Shown here piece by piece: positions 1 through 9,459 of a stretch of DNA of 64,000 nt. Position numbers and translations under genes: made by a program. Position 1 is the first letter of the stretch; every line of letters starts with the position of its first letter. Origin of the DNA: Acinetobacter guillouiae CIP 63.46 (lineage in GTDB: Bacteria; Pseudomonadota; Gammaproteobacteria; Pseudomonadales; Moraxellaceae); assembly GCF_000368145.1 (NCBI RefSeq), contig NZ_KB849282.1, positions 1 through 64,000 of the forward strand, in the 5' to 3' direction. Under the pieces are notes generated by a model that had not been told where the DNA came from, did not search any database, and worked only from the letters and a program-made list of their open reading frames with translations.

Positions 1-126
1 CTTCGAGTAATTTAAACCAATCAATCAATGATAATATTTCGATCAATCAATCAGTAAAAATCCACACAAGTTGTTCTTCATATTCTCTTAATGATCTTCT
101 CAATGCTTCGTCAGCATCAAGCTAGG
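1..126 (-). other. rRNA operon 5' leader (16S rRNA just off the left edge)
   Basis: Read on the minus strand, this stretch ends with ACAACTTGTGTGG...ACTCGAAG, which parallels the E. coli rrn leader block (TCTGTGTGG...ACTCGAAG) just before 16S rRNA. The repeated TGATTGATTGATCGAAA/TGATTGATTGG tract fits the precursor stem cut by RNase III. It follows two strong promoters with AT-rich upstream tracts that point left. The 16S gene itself lies outside the window, so the call rests on leader similarity and promoter layout. No boxA was assigned. Confidence 0.7.
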
Positions 127-129
127 TCG

Positions 130-160
130 GCTATACTACTCTCTATCTCTAAAAAGTCAA
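130..160 (-). promoter_or_regulatory. rrn promoter P2 (proximal)
   Basis: Minus strand: -35 TTGACT (155-160), 16-bp spacer, -10 TAGTAT (133-138), then the GC-rich discriminator AGCCGACC, typical of stringently controlled rRNA promoters. Just upstream, AGAAAAAATAATTAAC (about 170-187) resembles an UP element. The start would be near 125. Confidence 0.65.
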
Positions 161-295
161 TCAATAATGTTAATTATTTTTTCTAACAAACCCAACCCTA
201 ACCTCATCTTAAAATCTCAATTCGAAATCTTAACAACTTAATCAAGTGCCTGATTTATCAGAAGTTTTATTTAACATCACCGCCGATGGATGTGC

Positions 296-323
296 ATTCT
301 ACAGCATTCACAAACCAACACAA
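296..323 (-). promoter_or_regulatory. rrn promoter P1 (distal)
   Basis: Minus strand: -35 TTGTGT (318-323), 16-bp spacer, -10 TAGAAT (296-301), start near 288, with an A-rich UP-like tract at about 328-350. Tandem P1/P2 promoters are usual for rRNA operons. The region 130-404 holds no convincing gene. Confidence 0.55.
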
Positions 324-404
324 CCCCTTTTTTTAATTATTTTTCATTTTATCTATCACTTGCTTATTTATTCTTCTAAATTGGCCTTATTTCTGTTTTT
401 TGGT

Positions 405-1490
405 CTATTTTTTAAGCATGATCAGCACAGGACTGCTCGATTTATTTGATAATTTATTGTCTTTATCTATTTCCTGCCATTTTAAAGGGCGGCAATCTAT
501 ATATTCACAGTAACCACCCTCACCTTGATAATATTCATCATTGAGATGTAGTTGATAAACAAAACTTCCAACATAACCCGCGGCTAAGCCAAATTTATAA
601 TCACCACGGCTTTGTGCTTGAATATCAATTTTGGTATTTTCATCTTGATATTGCCATTCAAACTCGCGTGGTAAATACATCTCCTGATGATTTACTGTTG
701 TGACTTTAGGGAACACCCGATGAATATTGAAACAGACCTGTCGATCAAGCATTTTTGTTTCATTGTTTTGAATATCTCGAATATAGATACGTGAATGTAA
801 AATATTATTCATCTGATCACGACTATGCATAAAAATAATCTGTAGATCATCATTCACTTGAATCAATTGATATGTATACAGCGCATAAGGCAGATAAGGA
901 AAATTCACTGTTTTCATATATTCAAAAACAGCATTTTGTTCAATTTGGTAATTTTGATCTTTGTATTGAATTGTCCCTTTACAATGTGCAACCAAAGACC
1001 AGTGCTGTGCAAATCCAAATTTCAAATGAATAAAATGAGAAATTAAAGGCATTGTTGTAATGCTTAAATTCACACTCAATTCGTCATCTTGTCTTTGAAT
1101 AGTAAAATCAGGAATTTTTCCAAACACTTTTTCTTTTTGACCAAATGTATAGGTCACATTGCTATTTTCATCAAGGTGAAATTGGCATTCATGCTGAATT
1201 GAGTATGAGTTTAATTGTCCCACCATATGGGGGCTGGAGCTGACCAGTAAGGTTGCTGTATCTAAAGCAGTTGTTGAGATTTCATTGTTATTGCAAAAAA
1301 CAGGACTATTGGGCTGTCCAATCAAACTAAAAAAATTGAGGTAATGCAACGGCGCAGGTAAATTGGCAAGCACTAATTTTTGATGAATAATTTTATATCT
1401 GTCTTGTGGGGGATGACAGCAAAGTTCTATAGGCTTTTGAGCTTGATTCAGCTGTTTAGACTGATCTAAGAAATCTTGAAACAACCGCAT
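405..1490 (-). CDS. DUF6670-like conserved protein (function unknown)
   Basis: 361-residue soluble protein without signal peptide or membrane segment. It is rich in beta-strand-like alternating sequence and aromatic residues, with several short motifs such as GDYKFGLAAGYVGSF and GEGGYCEYIDCR near the C-terminus. It looks like the DUF6670 family common in Acinetobacter, whose folds resemble carotenoid hydratase/lipocalin-like beta-barrels. This family assignment is from memory and no function can be read from the sequence. Its stop lies near the rrn promoter region; it starts 34 bases downstream of the pssA stop and may be read with it. Confidence 0.6.
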   Translation of the reverse strand: MRLFQDFLDQSKQLNQAQKPIELCCHPPQDRYKIIHQKLVLANLPAPLHYLNFFSLIGQPNSPVFCNNNEISTTALDTATLLVSSSPHMVGQLNSYSIQHECQFHLDENSNVTYTFGQKEKVFGKIPDFTIQRQDDELSVNLSITTMPLISHFIHLKFGFAQHWSLVAHCKGTIQYKDQNYQIEQNAVFEYMKTVNFPYLPYALYTYQLIQVNDDLQIIFMHSRDQMNNILHSRIYIRDIQNNETKMLDRQVCFNIHRVFPKVTTVNHQEMYLPREFEWQYQDENTKIDIQAQSRGDYKFGLAAGYVGSFVYQLHLNDEYYQGEGGYCEYIDCRPLKWQEIDKDNKLSNKSSSPVLIMLKK

Positions 1491-1524
1491 ATCAAGCCCC
1501 CTTACCTTTTTATCTTTTTACATT

Positions 1525-2352
1525 TTATTCAACAGTATTCTTTCTCGCTAAGAATGTTGTCACAAAACCAGAAATCGCATAGATAATCGAAATGACTAAA
1601 ATCCCTACAGGAATATTATAAGTGATTGCTGCAAGGATAAAAACTGCTATAGGCAACACAAAGAATGGAACACGTTTACGGTCTACTGTTTTAAAAGAAT
1701 AATATTTAATATTTGATATCATCAACAAACCCACTGCAATGATAACAAATGCATTGGTCGCTTGAATCGCAACATCTTTTAAATCAAAAATATAGGTAAA
1801 ATCTTGTCCAACCCATACCCATGCAATAATAATAATCGCTGCCAATGGGCTTGCCACACCGATGAAATAACGCTTATCGACCACACCAATTTGTACATTA
1901 AAGCGGGCTAAACGAAATGCAGCACACGCGGTATAAACAAAACAAGCAGCCAAGCCAATCCGCCCTAGATCATGCAAACTCCAGCTATACATCAAAATTG
2001 CTGGCGCAACACCAAATGCCAAGAGATCAGAAAGTGAATCGAATTGTTCACCAAAAGCACTTTGTGCACCAATTGCACGAGCAACACGACCATCTAAACC
2101 ATCAAATAGTGCTGCAAGGAAAATCGCATAAACGGCTTGAGTGAAGTCACCATTCATACTGGCAATGATCGAGTAAAAGCCAGATAACAATGCAGATGTT
2201 GTAATCAGGTTAGGCCACAAATAGATTCCGCGACGTTTGACCTTCTGCCCTTCATGGGTATGCTCTTCTTCTTCCACTTCAAAAGTAATGCCATCAAATC
2301 CATGGTCTTGATTAGAAGAGTTTGGGCTTTCTGGTTTATTTATATTTGTCAT
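1525..2352 (-). CDS. pssA: CDP-diacylglycerol--serine O-phosphatidyltransferase
   Basis: Makes phosphatidylserine from CDP-diacylglycerol and serine at the inner membrane, the first step to phosphatidylethanolamine. The CDP-alcohol phosphotransferase signature is intact at residues 87-109: D87-G88-x2-A91-R92-x8-G101-x3-D105-x3-D109. About seven hydrophobic segments follow a charged N-terminal tail of some 40 residues (EVEEEEHTHEG). This is the multi-membrane type II enzyme of Bacillus and many proteobacteria, not the soluble E. coli type. The ATG at 2352 is used. The only doubt is the exact alcohol substrate; the family and motif are clear. Confidence 0.9.
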   Translation of the reverse strand: MTNINKPESPNSSNQDHGFDGITFEVEEEEHTHEGQKVKRRGIYLWPNLITTSALLSGFYSIIASMNGDFTQAVYAIFLAALFDGLDGRVARAIGAQSAFGEQFDSLSDLLAFGVAPAILMYSWSLHDLGRIGLAACFVYTACAAFRLARFNVQIGVVDKRYFIGVASPLAAIIIIAWVWVGQDFTYIFDLKDVAIQATNAFVIIAVGLLMISNIKYYSFKTVDRKRVPFFVLPIAVFILAAITYNIPVGILVISIIYAISGFVTTFLARKNTVE

Positions 2353-2516
2353 TTTTTGAATCCTATCTATGGCTCTTATGGAGCTGTTGATATCTCACTT
2401 AAATATTTTATCACATTCATTTTTAAGTGAAATTGATGTGAATTACTCAATGTATTTCGTCTTAATTTGTAATTCACACCATCGTTCATGTTTCTGTTGA
2501 TATCCAATCGAATGGA

Positions 2517-3374
2517 TTATTCACCCACTAACCAGCGAACAGCAGCATGTCCACCATTTTCACTCATACGTAAATGTGGGAACAACCATTGTAATGCCTC
2601 ATCAGCATCGTTAGAGAATTTCCAAGGTGGGTTAATCACCAACAAACCACAACCATTCAAGCCGACTGGTGTGTCATCTGGCCAAACACAAACTTCACAA
2701 ACCAACTGACGGCGAATCCCTGTTTTCATCATTTTCTTTTCAAAACGATCAATCATGGCACGGTCTTTAATTGGATACCAAATGGCAAATACACCTGTTG
2801 GCCATTTTTTATGTGCGGTGGCAATCAACTCGACCAATTGCGGAAAGTCTTTACGTTCTAATTCATAAGGTGGATCGATCATCACCAAACCACGTTTTTC
2901 TTTTGGTGGAATAACCCCCAAAAGACCTTCATAAGCATCACGCTCATGTAAACCCGCACGTTTATCGCGAATATTAAAATACAATTGTTGAAACACATCA
3001 CGCTGCATTTCAAAAATAGTCGCTTTATCAATGTCACGCATGCCTTCAAGCGCAAACCATGGCGAACCTGGATAAGCACCTTTACCTGAACCTGCACGCA
3101 TATCTTCAACAATTTTAAGATATTGTTTTACACCTTCAGGCGCATTACGTTTAATCGACTCATCCAGCTTAACCAGACGATGAATACCGGTTAAGAATTC
3201 ACCTGATTTTTGTGCTTCAGAAGTAGATAAATCATATTTACCTGCACCACCATGTGTATCTATATAGCGATATGGTTTGTCTTTAGTATTTAGACGTGTC
3301 AAAAGTTGCAGCAATAACACATGTTTCATGACATCGGCAAAGTTGCCTGCATGGAAATGGTGACGGTAATTCAT
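2517..3374 (-). CDS. rlmJ: 23S rRNA (adenine(2030)-N6)-methyltransferase
   Basis: Methylates A2030 of 23S rRNA using S-adenosylmethionine. The N-terminus MNYRHHFHAGNFADVMKH closely matches E. coli RlmJ; YIDTHGGAGKYDL is the SAM-binding region and MIDPPYE is the catalytic (N/D)PPY motif of N6-adenine methyltransferases. NGCGLLVINPPWK near residue 240 is also family-typical. The 285-residue length from this ATG fits the family (about 280). An in-frame TTG eight codons upstream (3398) is possible, but homologues begin at MxYRHxFHAGN, so the ATG at 3374 is preferred. Confidence 0.92.
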   Translation of the reverse strand: MNYRHHFHAGNFADVMKHVLLLQLLTRLNTKDKPYRYIDTHGGAGKYDLSTSEAQKSGEFLTGIHRLVKLDESIKRNAPEGVKQYLKIVEDMRAGSGKGAYPGSPWFALEGMRDIDKATIFEMQRDVFQQLYFNIRDKRAGLHERDAYEGLLGVIPPKEKRGLVMIDPPYELERKDFPQLVELIATAHKKWPTGVFAIWYPIKDRAMIDRFEKKMMKTGIRRQLVCEVCVWPDDTPVGLNGCGLLVINPPWKFSNDADEALQWLFPHLRMSENGGHAAVRWLVGE

Positions 3375-3490
3375 GTTTCGATTAATTCCTGAGTTCAATA
3401 ATCATTTTAACACGAAAAAATATTTCTTCACTGTCCATCGTTTGTTCTAATATAACAACATATCTTTATTGCACTATTTTTTGGTAATTT

Positions 3491-4093
3491 ATGGAAGCGC
3501 TGCTACTCCCAAAGTCATGGAATGTTGATCAAATTCTTGATGATTTAGATCAACATGGATTTACCATTATTGATCATGCTTACTCCGCTGAATACGGACT
3601 TCAACTGGTTGCAGAATGTACTTCAAATTTAAATCGCTTTCGTGAAGCAGCAATTCAAAATGGTGTGATCAGCAATATTCGCAGCGACCATATCTTGTGG
3701 ATCAATGAAGAGCTCACGATCGCACAACAACATATTGATGCACTCAAACAGCTCTCGCAAATTTTAAACTACTCATTTTATTTAGGCATTCAGGATGTAG
3801 AAGCACATTTTGCCTGCTATAACGCAGGTGAATTCTATGCACTTCATCGCGATAATCCACAAGGTAAAAATGGTCGTATGATTTCTACGGTGTATTATCT
3901 ACACCAAGAATGGCAGGATGACTGGGGCGGAAAGTTACACTTACAGGATAAAAATAATGTTTGGCATACAATAGATCCCCAGCCTAATCGTATTGCCATG
4001 TTCCAAAGTGATTTATTACATGAAGTGCTAGAAGCCAAACATCAGCGACTATCAATTACCGCATGGCTAAGAAGCGACAATACTGTGTTGTAA
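3491..4093 (+). CDS. 2OG-Fe(II) oxygenase (prolyl 4-hydroxylase-like)
   Basis: 200 residues with a double-stranded beta-helix oxygenase pattern: iron ligands H-x-D in ALHRDNPQG (about residues 118-120), a distal H in LLHEVLEAKHQR and a 2-oxoglutarate-binding R following it (RLSITAWLR). STVYYLHQEWQDDWGGKLHL is the typical central strand motif of the P4Hc/PiuC class. It would hydroxylate a protein or small molecule with Fe(II), O2 and 2-oxoglutarate; the substrate is unknown. It is read divergently from rlmJ across about 116 bases and stands alone. Confidence 0.8.
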   Translation: MEALLLPKSWNVDQILDDLDQHGFTIIDHAYSAEYGLQLVAECTSNLNRFREAAIQNGVISNIRSDHILWINEELTIAQQHIDALKQLSQILNYSFYLGIQDVEAHFACYNAGEFYALHRDNPQGKNGRMISTVYYLHQEWQDDWGGKLHLQDKNNVWHTIDPQPNRIAMFQSDLLHEVLEAKHQRLSITAWLRSDNTVL

Positions 4094-4197
4094 TATACTC
4101 AGTTTTCAAATTTGCAACGCTGTATCTCTATAGGCCAAGCTTTAAATTATTGAAATAGACCTCATAATACTCTTCATAAATTCAGAGGATTCAGCAC

Positions 4198-4725
4198 ATG
4201 TTTGATAATACAAAACAAATCATCTCGCGTATTGGGGAAACAGATCAATTGTATTTGTCAGGCAATACACCTGAACTTGCACTTGAACGTGGGGACTTAC
4301 GCTTACAGCTGGTCACTCAAAGTCATTCAAAGCAGGAACAAATTCATTTCTTGCAAGAAGCCATTGTTTTACTTGAAACTGCACGATTTGAATATGAAGA
4401 AATGCCAATGTCAGTCTACATTCAGCTTTCTTTGCATTTGGCCAAAGCTTATATGATTTACTTTGAATTGACCAAAGAATCACGTTATGCCTTGATTACG
4501 CAGCAGATTTTAAAACCTTTGGCACAACATCATCATGCTGATATTTACTTTATGTTGGCTTATGCATCTGTGAGTAAAAATGAATTTGCACTGACTCGTC
4601 ACTGGCTGAGTAAATATATCAAGACAGCTGATTTTGATTTAGCCTTACTGCAACAACACACTGCCTTTAGACCTGTTCGCAATGAAACTTGGTTTAGTCA
4701 AATGATTCAGTCTAAATTACATTGA
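4198..4725 (+). CDS. TPR-like helical protein, unknown function
   Basis: 175-residue soluble, apparently all-alpha protein. Segments such as LQEAIVLLETARFEYEE, YIQLSLHLAKAYMIYFEL and DIYFMLAYASVSKNEFALTRHWLSKYI have the small/large residue alternation of tetratricopeptide repeats, so a protein-protein contact role is likely. No catalytic motif is visible. A good ribosome-binding site (AGAGGA, 4181-4186) sits 11 bases before the ATG. It is followed by a strong terminator. Confidence 0.6.
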   Translation: MFDNTKQIISRIGETDQLYLSGNTPELALERGDLRLQLVTQSHSKQEQIHFLQEAIVLLETARFEYEEMPMSVYIQLSLHLAKAYMIYFELTKESRYALITQQILKPLAQHHHADIYFMLAYASVSKNEFALTRHWLSKYIKTADFDLALLQQHTAFRPVRNETWFSQMIQSKLH

Positions 4726-4801
4726 TCAGCACTATGCACATTCAAAATAACTCAATTTGTTATTCGTTTTGATCAATGCTAATTTGATCGATGCGAAATA
4801 G

Positions 4802-4830
4802 AAAAGATGGCCATAACGGCCATCTTTTTT
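4802..4830. terminator. Bidirectional rho-independent terminator
   Basis: Perfect 11-bp stem AAAAGATGGCC / GGCCATCTTTT with loop ATAAC and T-rich tails on both strands, between the TPR-like gene (+) and the DUF2789 gene (-). Serves both converging genes. Confidence 0.9.
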
Positions 4831-4854
4831 GTTGCTCTGGGGGAAACTAAATCA

Positions 4855-5109
4855 TTAGGCTGTTAGCTTATATGCATCTAGATGTAATTGTTGGTTTAAC
4901 TCATCAATCCAAATTGCCCAATCATCATCTTGTACCAAATGACTGATTAATAAGTCACGTTGAGATTTATTCCAAAACGGCGCTTCATGTAATGAAAGAT
5001 TTGCTGGCAATTGATGAGTGCGTACATATAGCTCAATTGCTGCGGGACTATTTGCCAAACCAAGTTGAGAAAATAGTAATTCTAAGGATGGTGTGTTCGT
5101 CCTGAGCAT
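4855..5109 (-). CDS. DUF2789 family protein
   Basis: 84 residues, matching the small DUF2789 family of Acinetobacter/Pseudomonas: start-region pattern SLELLFSQLGL, central LHEAPFWNKSQRDLL and end DDDWAIWIDELNQQL. Predicted mostly helical and acidic, without membrane segment. Function unknown. A GGAGGC ribosome-binding site immediately upstream of the ATG supports the start. Upstream 5110-5280 is AT-rich and presumably holds its promoter. Confidence 0.8.
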   Translation of the reverse strand: MLRTNTPSLELLFSQLGLANSPAAIELYVRTHQLPANLSLHEAPFWNKSQRDLLISHLVQDDDWAIWIDELNQQLHLDAYKLTA

Positions 5110-5283
5110 ATTGCCTCCTTATATAAATTTATTTGTCATCTTTTATTCAATTAACTTATAAGAAAATAATTTTAAAAGATAGTCTAGATTTTAATTTTCT
5201 TGTTTCAATTTGTGATTAAAAAACAAACAAATGTTGGCTTAATATAAATTATCGATTCTCAGAATATTTGATTTGAAGCATAA

Positions 5284-5341
5284 AAAAAGCACTCTAAATA
5301 GAGTGCTTTTTCAAAATTAATCTTTAAAAGATTAATTTTTA
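5284..5341 (-). terminator. Tandem terminator hairpins downstream of mdh
   Basis: Two hairpins after the mdh stop, read on the minus strand: stem AAAATTAATCTT (5313-5339, loop TTTA) and then AAAAAGCACTC / GAGTGCTTTTT (5284-5311) with a T-run. The second is a canonical rho-independent terminator. Confidence 0.8.
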
Positions 5342-5342
5342 A

Positions 5343-6329
5343 TTATTTAAGCATATCAGCAATAGCTGCGCGCTCTTCTTCAAGTTCTTGAAGTGTTTTG
5401 TCCATACGTTCACGGCTGAATGCATCAATTTCTAAGCCTTCAACACGAGTGTATTCGCCATTTTCACAAATTACAGGAACACCGTACATCACACCTTCAG
5501 GAATTCCATAAGAACCGTCAGAAGGAATACCCATTGTTACCCATTCGCCATTGGTGCCAAGCGCCCAATCACGCATATGATCGATCGCAGCATTTGCAGC
5601 AGAAGCAGCAGAAGAAAGACCACGCGCTTCAATGATTGCAGCACCACGTTTACCAACAGTTGGAAGGAATACGTTTGCGTTCCAATCAGCATCGTTGATT
5701 TTGTCTTTTAAGCTTACGCCATTTGCAGTTGCAAAACGGTAGTCCGCATACATTGTTGGAGAGTGGTTACCCCAAACTGTAAGGTTTTTGATATCCGCTA
5801 CAGCAACACCCGCTTTTTGAGCAATTTGAGTCAACGCACGGTTGTGGTCAAGACGTAACATTGCTGTAAAGTTCTTCGCTGGAAGATCTGGAGCAGATTT
5901 CATTGCGATATAAGCATTTGTATTTGCAGGGTTACCTACAACAAGTACTTTAACGTCACGGCTCGCAACTTCGTTAAGTGCTTGGCCTTGACCAATGAAG
6001 ATTTCACCGTTCACTTTCAACAAGTCAGCACGTTCCATACCAGGACCGCGTGGACGTGAACCAACCAATAACGCGTAGTCAGCATCTTTAAATGCAACTT
6101 TTGGATCATCAGTACCGATCATGCCAGCCAATAATGGGAAAGCACAGTCATCTAATTCCATCATTACGCCTTTAAGCGCAGCTTGAGCTTTCTCAAATGG
6201 AACTTCTAACAATTGCAAAATAACGGGTTGGTCTTTACCAAGCATTTCACCGCTAGCGATACGGAATAATAAGCTGTAACCGATTTGACCAGCTGCGCCA
6301 GTAACGGCAACGCGAACAGGTTGCTTCAT
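5343..6329 (-). CDS. mdh: Malate dehydrogenase
   Basis: Oxidises malate to oxaloacetate with NAD+ in the citric acid cycle. 328 residues, the length of the group related to cytosolic-type enzymes. The Rossmann motif [13 protein letters not shown] is at residues 9-21. The mobile loop [15 protein letters not shown] supplies substrate-binding arginines, LDHNRA carries the catalytic aspartate-arginine pair, and [13 protein letters not shown] contains the catalytic histidine. It is monocistronic, with its own terminators downstream and about 170 AT-rich bases upstream. Confidence 0.95.
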   Translation of the reverse strand: MKQPVRVAVTGAAGQIGYSLLFRIASGEMLGKDQPVILQLLEVPFEKAQAALKGVMMELDDCAFPLLAGMIGTDDPKVAFKDADYALLVGSRPRGPGMERADLLKVNGEIFIGQGQALNEVASRDVKVLVVGNPANTNAYIAMKSAPDLPAKNFTAMLRLDHNRALTQIAQKAGVAVADIKNLTVWGNHSPTMYADYRFATANGVSLKDKINDADWNANVFLPTVGKRGAAIIEARGLSSAASAANAAIDHMRDWALGTNGEWVTMGIPSDGSYGIPEGVMYGVPVICENGEYTRVEGLEIDAFSRERMDKTLQELEEERAAIADMLK

Positions 6330-6499
6330 GTAATTATCTCCAATGAGGATCGTTAATGTGATTAAACGGTTAAATCCGTTTTAATCGAATTATCATAAAC
6401 GGCAAAGATTGTACTCCAATCCTTTAACAGTTGCATGTAAAAGAGAATGCTTTTCAACAAAAGTATGATAGGAAATATAAATAAAATTCCTCAGAAGAA

Positions 6500-7159
6500 C
6501 TAATAAGTCCCTTTGATCGAGAATGTATTTGGGCAGTTTGAAACAATGTGATTTGAACATTGTTTATACTGACCATTAACCCGATAACACACTTGAACCT
6601 CGGTTAACACTGGGTTTGATGATGAACTTTGACAAGTAAAACGGATACTGTCGTTATTCATTCCCGGGTTTAATCTAACAAATTGAGTTTTTAACGCATT
6701 ATGTTGCACATTCTTGTTTTCAGAGCTGGTTAAATCTGCAGGAATTTTCAAACGATCTGCTAAATTAATCACAGTTCTAAAATATTGACTCGCGTTCATT
6801 GGAACACAGCCACCCACGCTACGCCACAACTGAATACGTGCATTTTCCTCAGGCATTACCCGTGCAACCACCTTAGCTTGTAAAGGGGTCAAACTTGCAG
6901 ATGTATTGGTGGTGCAATTCCGCTCTGTCGTTTCAGGCAACAGACCTGTGATTGTCAATGAATAACCTTCGAGACATTTGCGTTGCTTTTGTTTTGAAGA
7001 ATCAAGTGCACAGACAGCAGGTGTCAACTGGACTTGCATGACATAGCCTTGTAATTGCGGTGCAGCATGTAACTGCACATTGAGCCCAAACAATCCCGCA
7101 AAGCATAAGCTCCATGCTAAGCAAGATTGTTTCAATTTACGCAAAATTTTGAAAATCAT
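6500..7159 (-). CDS. RNase I (T2 family) homologue lacking catalytic histidines
   Basis: 219 residues with a signal peptide (cut near LHA-APQ). It aligns along its length with E. coli RNase I: LTPAVC...RKC with WQPGFC...REC, VMPEENAR with VMPGAGGR, IRFTCQSS...LTEVQV with VKLTCQGN...LTEIQI, and the end NCPNTFSI with NCGKTFVI. But both catalytic blocks are changed. The first, FTLHGLWP in E. coli, reads LTITGLLP, so the His is Thr. The second, YAKHGAC, reads RSVGGC, so Lys-His are lost. Structural cysteines remain. It is therefore probably a periplasmic non-enzymatic RNA-binding or structural protein. From memory, an RNase T2-family protein beside mdh in A. baumannii affects surface colonisation; this may be its orthologue. 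Confidence 0.8.
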   Translation of the reverse strand: MIFKILRKLKQSCLAWSLCFAGLFGLNVQLHAAPQLQGYVMQVQLTPAVCALDSSKQKQRKCLEGYSLTITGLLPETTERNCTTNTSASLTPLQAKVVARVMPEENARIQLWRSVGGCVPMNASQYFRTVINLADRLKIPADLTSSENKNVQHNALKTQFVRLNPGMNNDSIRFTCQSSSSNPVLTEVQVCYRVNGQYKQCSNHIVSNCPNTFSIKGTY

Positions 7160-7197
7160 TGATTTACCAACAAAGTTTCATCCAAGTCCAAATAGTT

Positions 7198-9171
7198 TTA
7201 TTGTGAAACACGGGTTGGAATAACAGGCATACGACTTTCAATCGCTTGAGGCCCTTGTCCCAACAAGATTCCATAATGTGCTGCATTGGTCATCACATTT
7301 TTTACATAGTCACGTGTTTCATTCAGAGGAATAGATTCTGTATATTGATCTGCTGAAAGATTTTGATAATCTGGCTGCCAACGTTTCGCGCGATTTGGCC
7401 CAGCATTATACCCTGCTGTTGCCAAGACAGGATTACTGCTTAATTGACCATGAATCATCGACAGATAGAAAGTACCATAGCGAATATTGGTGTTGGCATC
7501 ACTGAGTGCAGCAGGATTATAAGTTTCACCCATTTGTTTTGCCACCAACTTTGCAGTGCCTGGCATGATTTGCATCAAACCACCTGCACCAACATGTGAG
7601 CGAGCAGCAGTCACAAAACGACTTTCTTGGCGCATTAAACCGTAGGCCCAAGCTGGATCAATACCCGCATTACGGCTATGACTTACCACCAACGACTGAT
7701 GAGGTGTGGCATAACGATAAACATAGTTATGTTTTTTCTCAGTACGTTCTGCCGCATAAATTGCACGATCATACCAGCCCATCTCAGTTGCACGTTTTGC
7801 CGCAGCAAGCAGCAACCCATCATCATGTTTTAAGTATGCCTGACGTACCGCCCAGTTCCATTCCCTATTGGTATAAGTTGCAGGCGCATTAATATTTCGT
7901 AAAGTAAATGCACGACGGAAATGAATATCGCTATTTAAGCGTTGCTGGTCATCAGTTGAGGGCTGTTCTCTGGCAGGACTATCATTATATTTTTGCCCCA
8001 AATGATCTTTGGCAAGCAGATTATGATAATCATCACCCGACATTGCCAATCGTTGATAGATATCTTTAGCGGTTCTTTTAGATTGTGCATCATTGCGTTG
8101 TTCTGAAGCACGCGCCAACCAATATTGCCAACGGTCTTCTTGCTTTTGTGTCACGCTCATACTGTCTATTGCACGAATCACACTTTCCCAAGCCCCAAAT
8201 CGAATGGCTTGTCGTGCATAAACTTCTGCTTCTTCTGCACTGAAAGGCACACCATAGCTTGCATCAAAATTTTGCAGTACTTCACGATTAAAATTATTTT
8301 TCATGACGGTCGTTCCGCCGATATAACCGACTGTACGATAAATATATTTTTGTACATCTGCTGGTACACCCTGAACCAACTTAGGTACCGACTGCAAAGC
8401 GCTGGTTAAATCCGTATCTGCTGCACGACCCAATGCATAAACCAAATAAGCATAATCTTCTACATTGTTTTTGGGTGCAGACCATAAATAATTTAATGGA
8501 TTGGTTTGGATTTGGTTCAATTGGGTTAACGATAAATTAACGCCAATCGTTTGTGCGGTAGCGATGGCTAGACCAGACTGCCCTGCTCTCAGTTGTGCAT
8601 ATAATCGTTGTTGGCGATCTTGGGCGGTCATGAGTGGGCTACTAAGCATCATGCGGCCTAAACCATTGCATGATTCAGGTTGAGAATTGGTTGCCAACCA
8701 AACATCTTTAAATTCAGCATAGACCAAAACGTCTCCAGTTTTCGCACGAACTTGAGCAACAGCACAACGTTCTGCTTGATCTGGATTAGAGACATATTGC
8801 AATACAGGTTGCGCGCTGGCGTAATCTGCTTGTTTCACCTTTTCTTCGACATAATCCGCAGCTAACTTTTCCGCCATCGCCGATTGAGGATAACGTTGCG
8901 CAAAGCTAATAATATTTGCAGAAGGTTGAAAAGCGAGATTTGAATTCAGTGACCAATACTCAGGATAATAGCCCAAAGCATCATTTTGCATTGAAGAACG
9001 ATACTGTTCTAAAGCGCTTGGATTATTTGCATTACGTAAAGCATCATTAAACTGCTCTTCAGCAGCATGGGCCACTTGCAGGCTTGTACATGCAACTGTT
9101 CCTAAAAGGTAAAGTTTTAATTTATTTTGCTTAAGTTGCTGCTTTAACACCGTTTTTCTCTCAACCTGCAT
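7198..9171 (-). CDS. slt: Soluble lytic murein transglycosylase (Slt-type)
   Basis: Cleaves the beta-1,4 MurNAc-GlcNAc bond of peptidoglycan in the periplasm, forming 1,6-anhydro ends. 657 residues: a signal segment (KLYLLGTVACTSLQVAHA), a long superhelical alpha domain (about 40-470), then the C-terminal SLT domain. YGLMRQESRFVTAARS carries the catalytic glutamate; GAGGLMQIMPGTAK, AGYNAGPNRAKRW and ETRDYVKNV are the classic SLT motifs. Its stop is 38 bases before the start of the RNase I homologue, so the two are probably co-transcribed in the order slt then RNase-like, both exported. Confidence 0.92.
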   Translation of the reverse strand: MQVERKTVLKQQLKQNKLKLYLLGTVACTSLQVAHAAEEQFNDALRNANNPSALEQYRSSMQNDALGYYPEYWSLNSNLAFQPSANIISFAQRYPQSAMAEKLAADYVEEKVKQADYASAQPVLQYVSNPDQAERCAVAQVRAKTGDVLVYAEFKDVWLATNSQPESCNGLGRMMLSSPLMTAQDRQQRLYAQLRAGQSGLAIATAQTIGVNLSLTQLNQIQTNPLNYLWSAPKNNVEDYAYLVYALGRAADTDLTSALQSVPKLVQGVPADVQKYIYRTVGYIGGTTVMKNNFNREVLQNFDASYGVPFSAEEAEVYARQAIRFGAWESVIRAIDSMSVTQKQEDRWQYWLARASEQRNDAQSKRTAKDIYQRLAMSGDDYHNLLAKDHLGQKYNDSPAREQPSTDDQQRLNSDIHFRRAFTLRNINAPATYTNREWNWAVRQAYLKHDDGLLLAAAKRATEMGWYDRAIYAAERTEKKHNYVYRYATPHQSLVVSHSRNAGIDPAWAYGLMRQESRFVTAARSHVGAGGLMQIMPGTAKLVAKQMGETYNPAALSDANTNIRYGTFYLSMIHGQLSSNPVLATAGYNAGPNRAKRWQPDYQNLSADQYTESIPLNETRDYVKNVMTNAAHYGILLGQGPQAIESRMPVIPTRVSQ

Positions 9172-9459
9172 GATGTGCCTTTAACATACTGATGCACTTA
9201 TTTGTGCCTAGTTTAATTATTCTAATCCATTTCTACTGTTGTGTTATGTAACCTTATGATTCATCATTAATATTGTTCTCTATTTTTTCTTCATAATTTC
9301 ATTTTCAATGCCCTACAATCCAATAAATGGCAATAGCCGCTAAATATTTTCCTGAGTTCACTCTAAATGCTATAAAATGGCGCGCCTTTTATGAGTCTGT
9401 TAAAATAGCAGGCTTAGTACACATTCAAAATTCCCTTTATTCATAGGAAAGACGCCTCC

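Noticed and set aside
4..58. Repeated CAATCAATCAAT tracts that could be direct repeats
   Set aside because: They fit the rRNA precursor stem next to the leader block; no array or spacer pattern.
246..449. 67-codon open frame on the plus strand
   Set aside because: It overlaps the rrn promoters and has no ribosome-binding site or protein-like composition.
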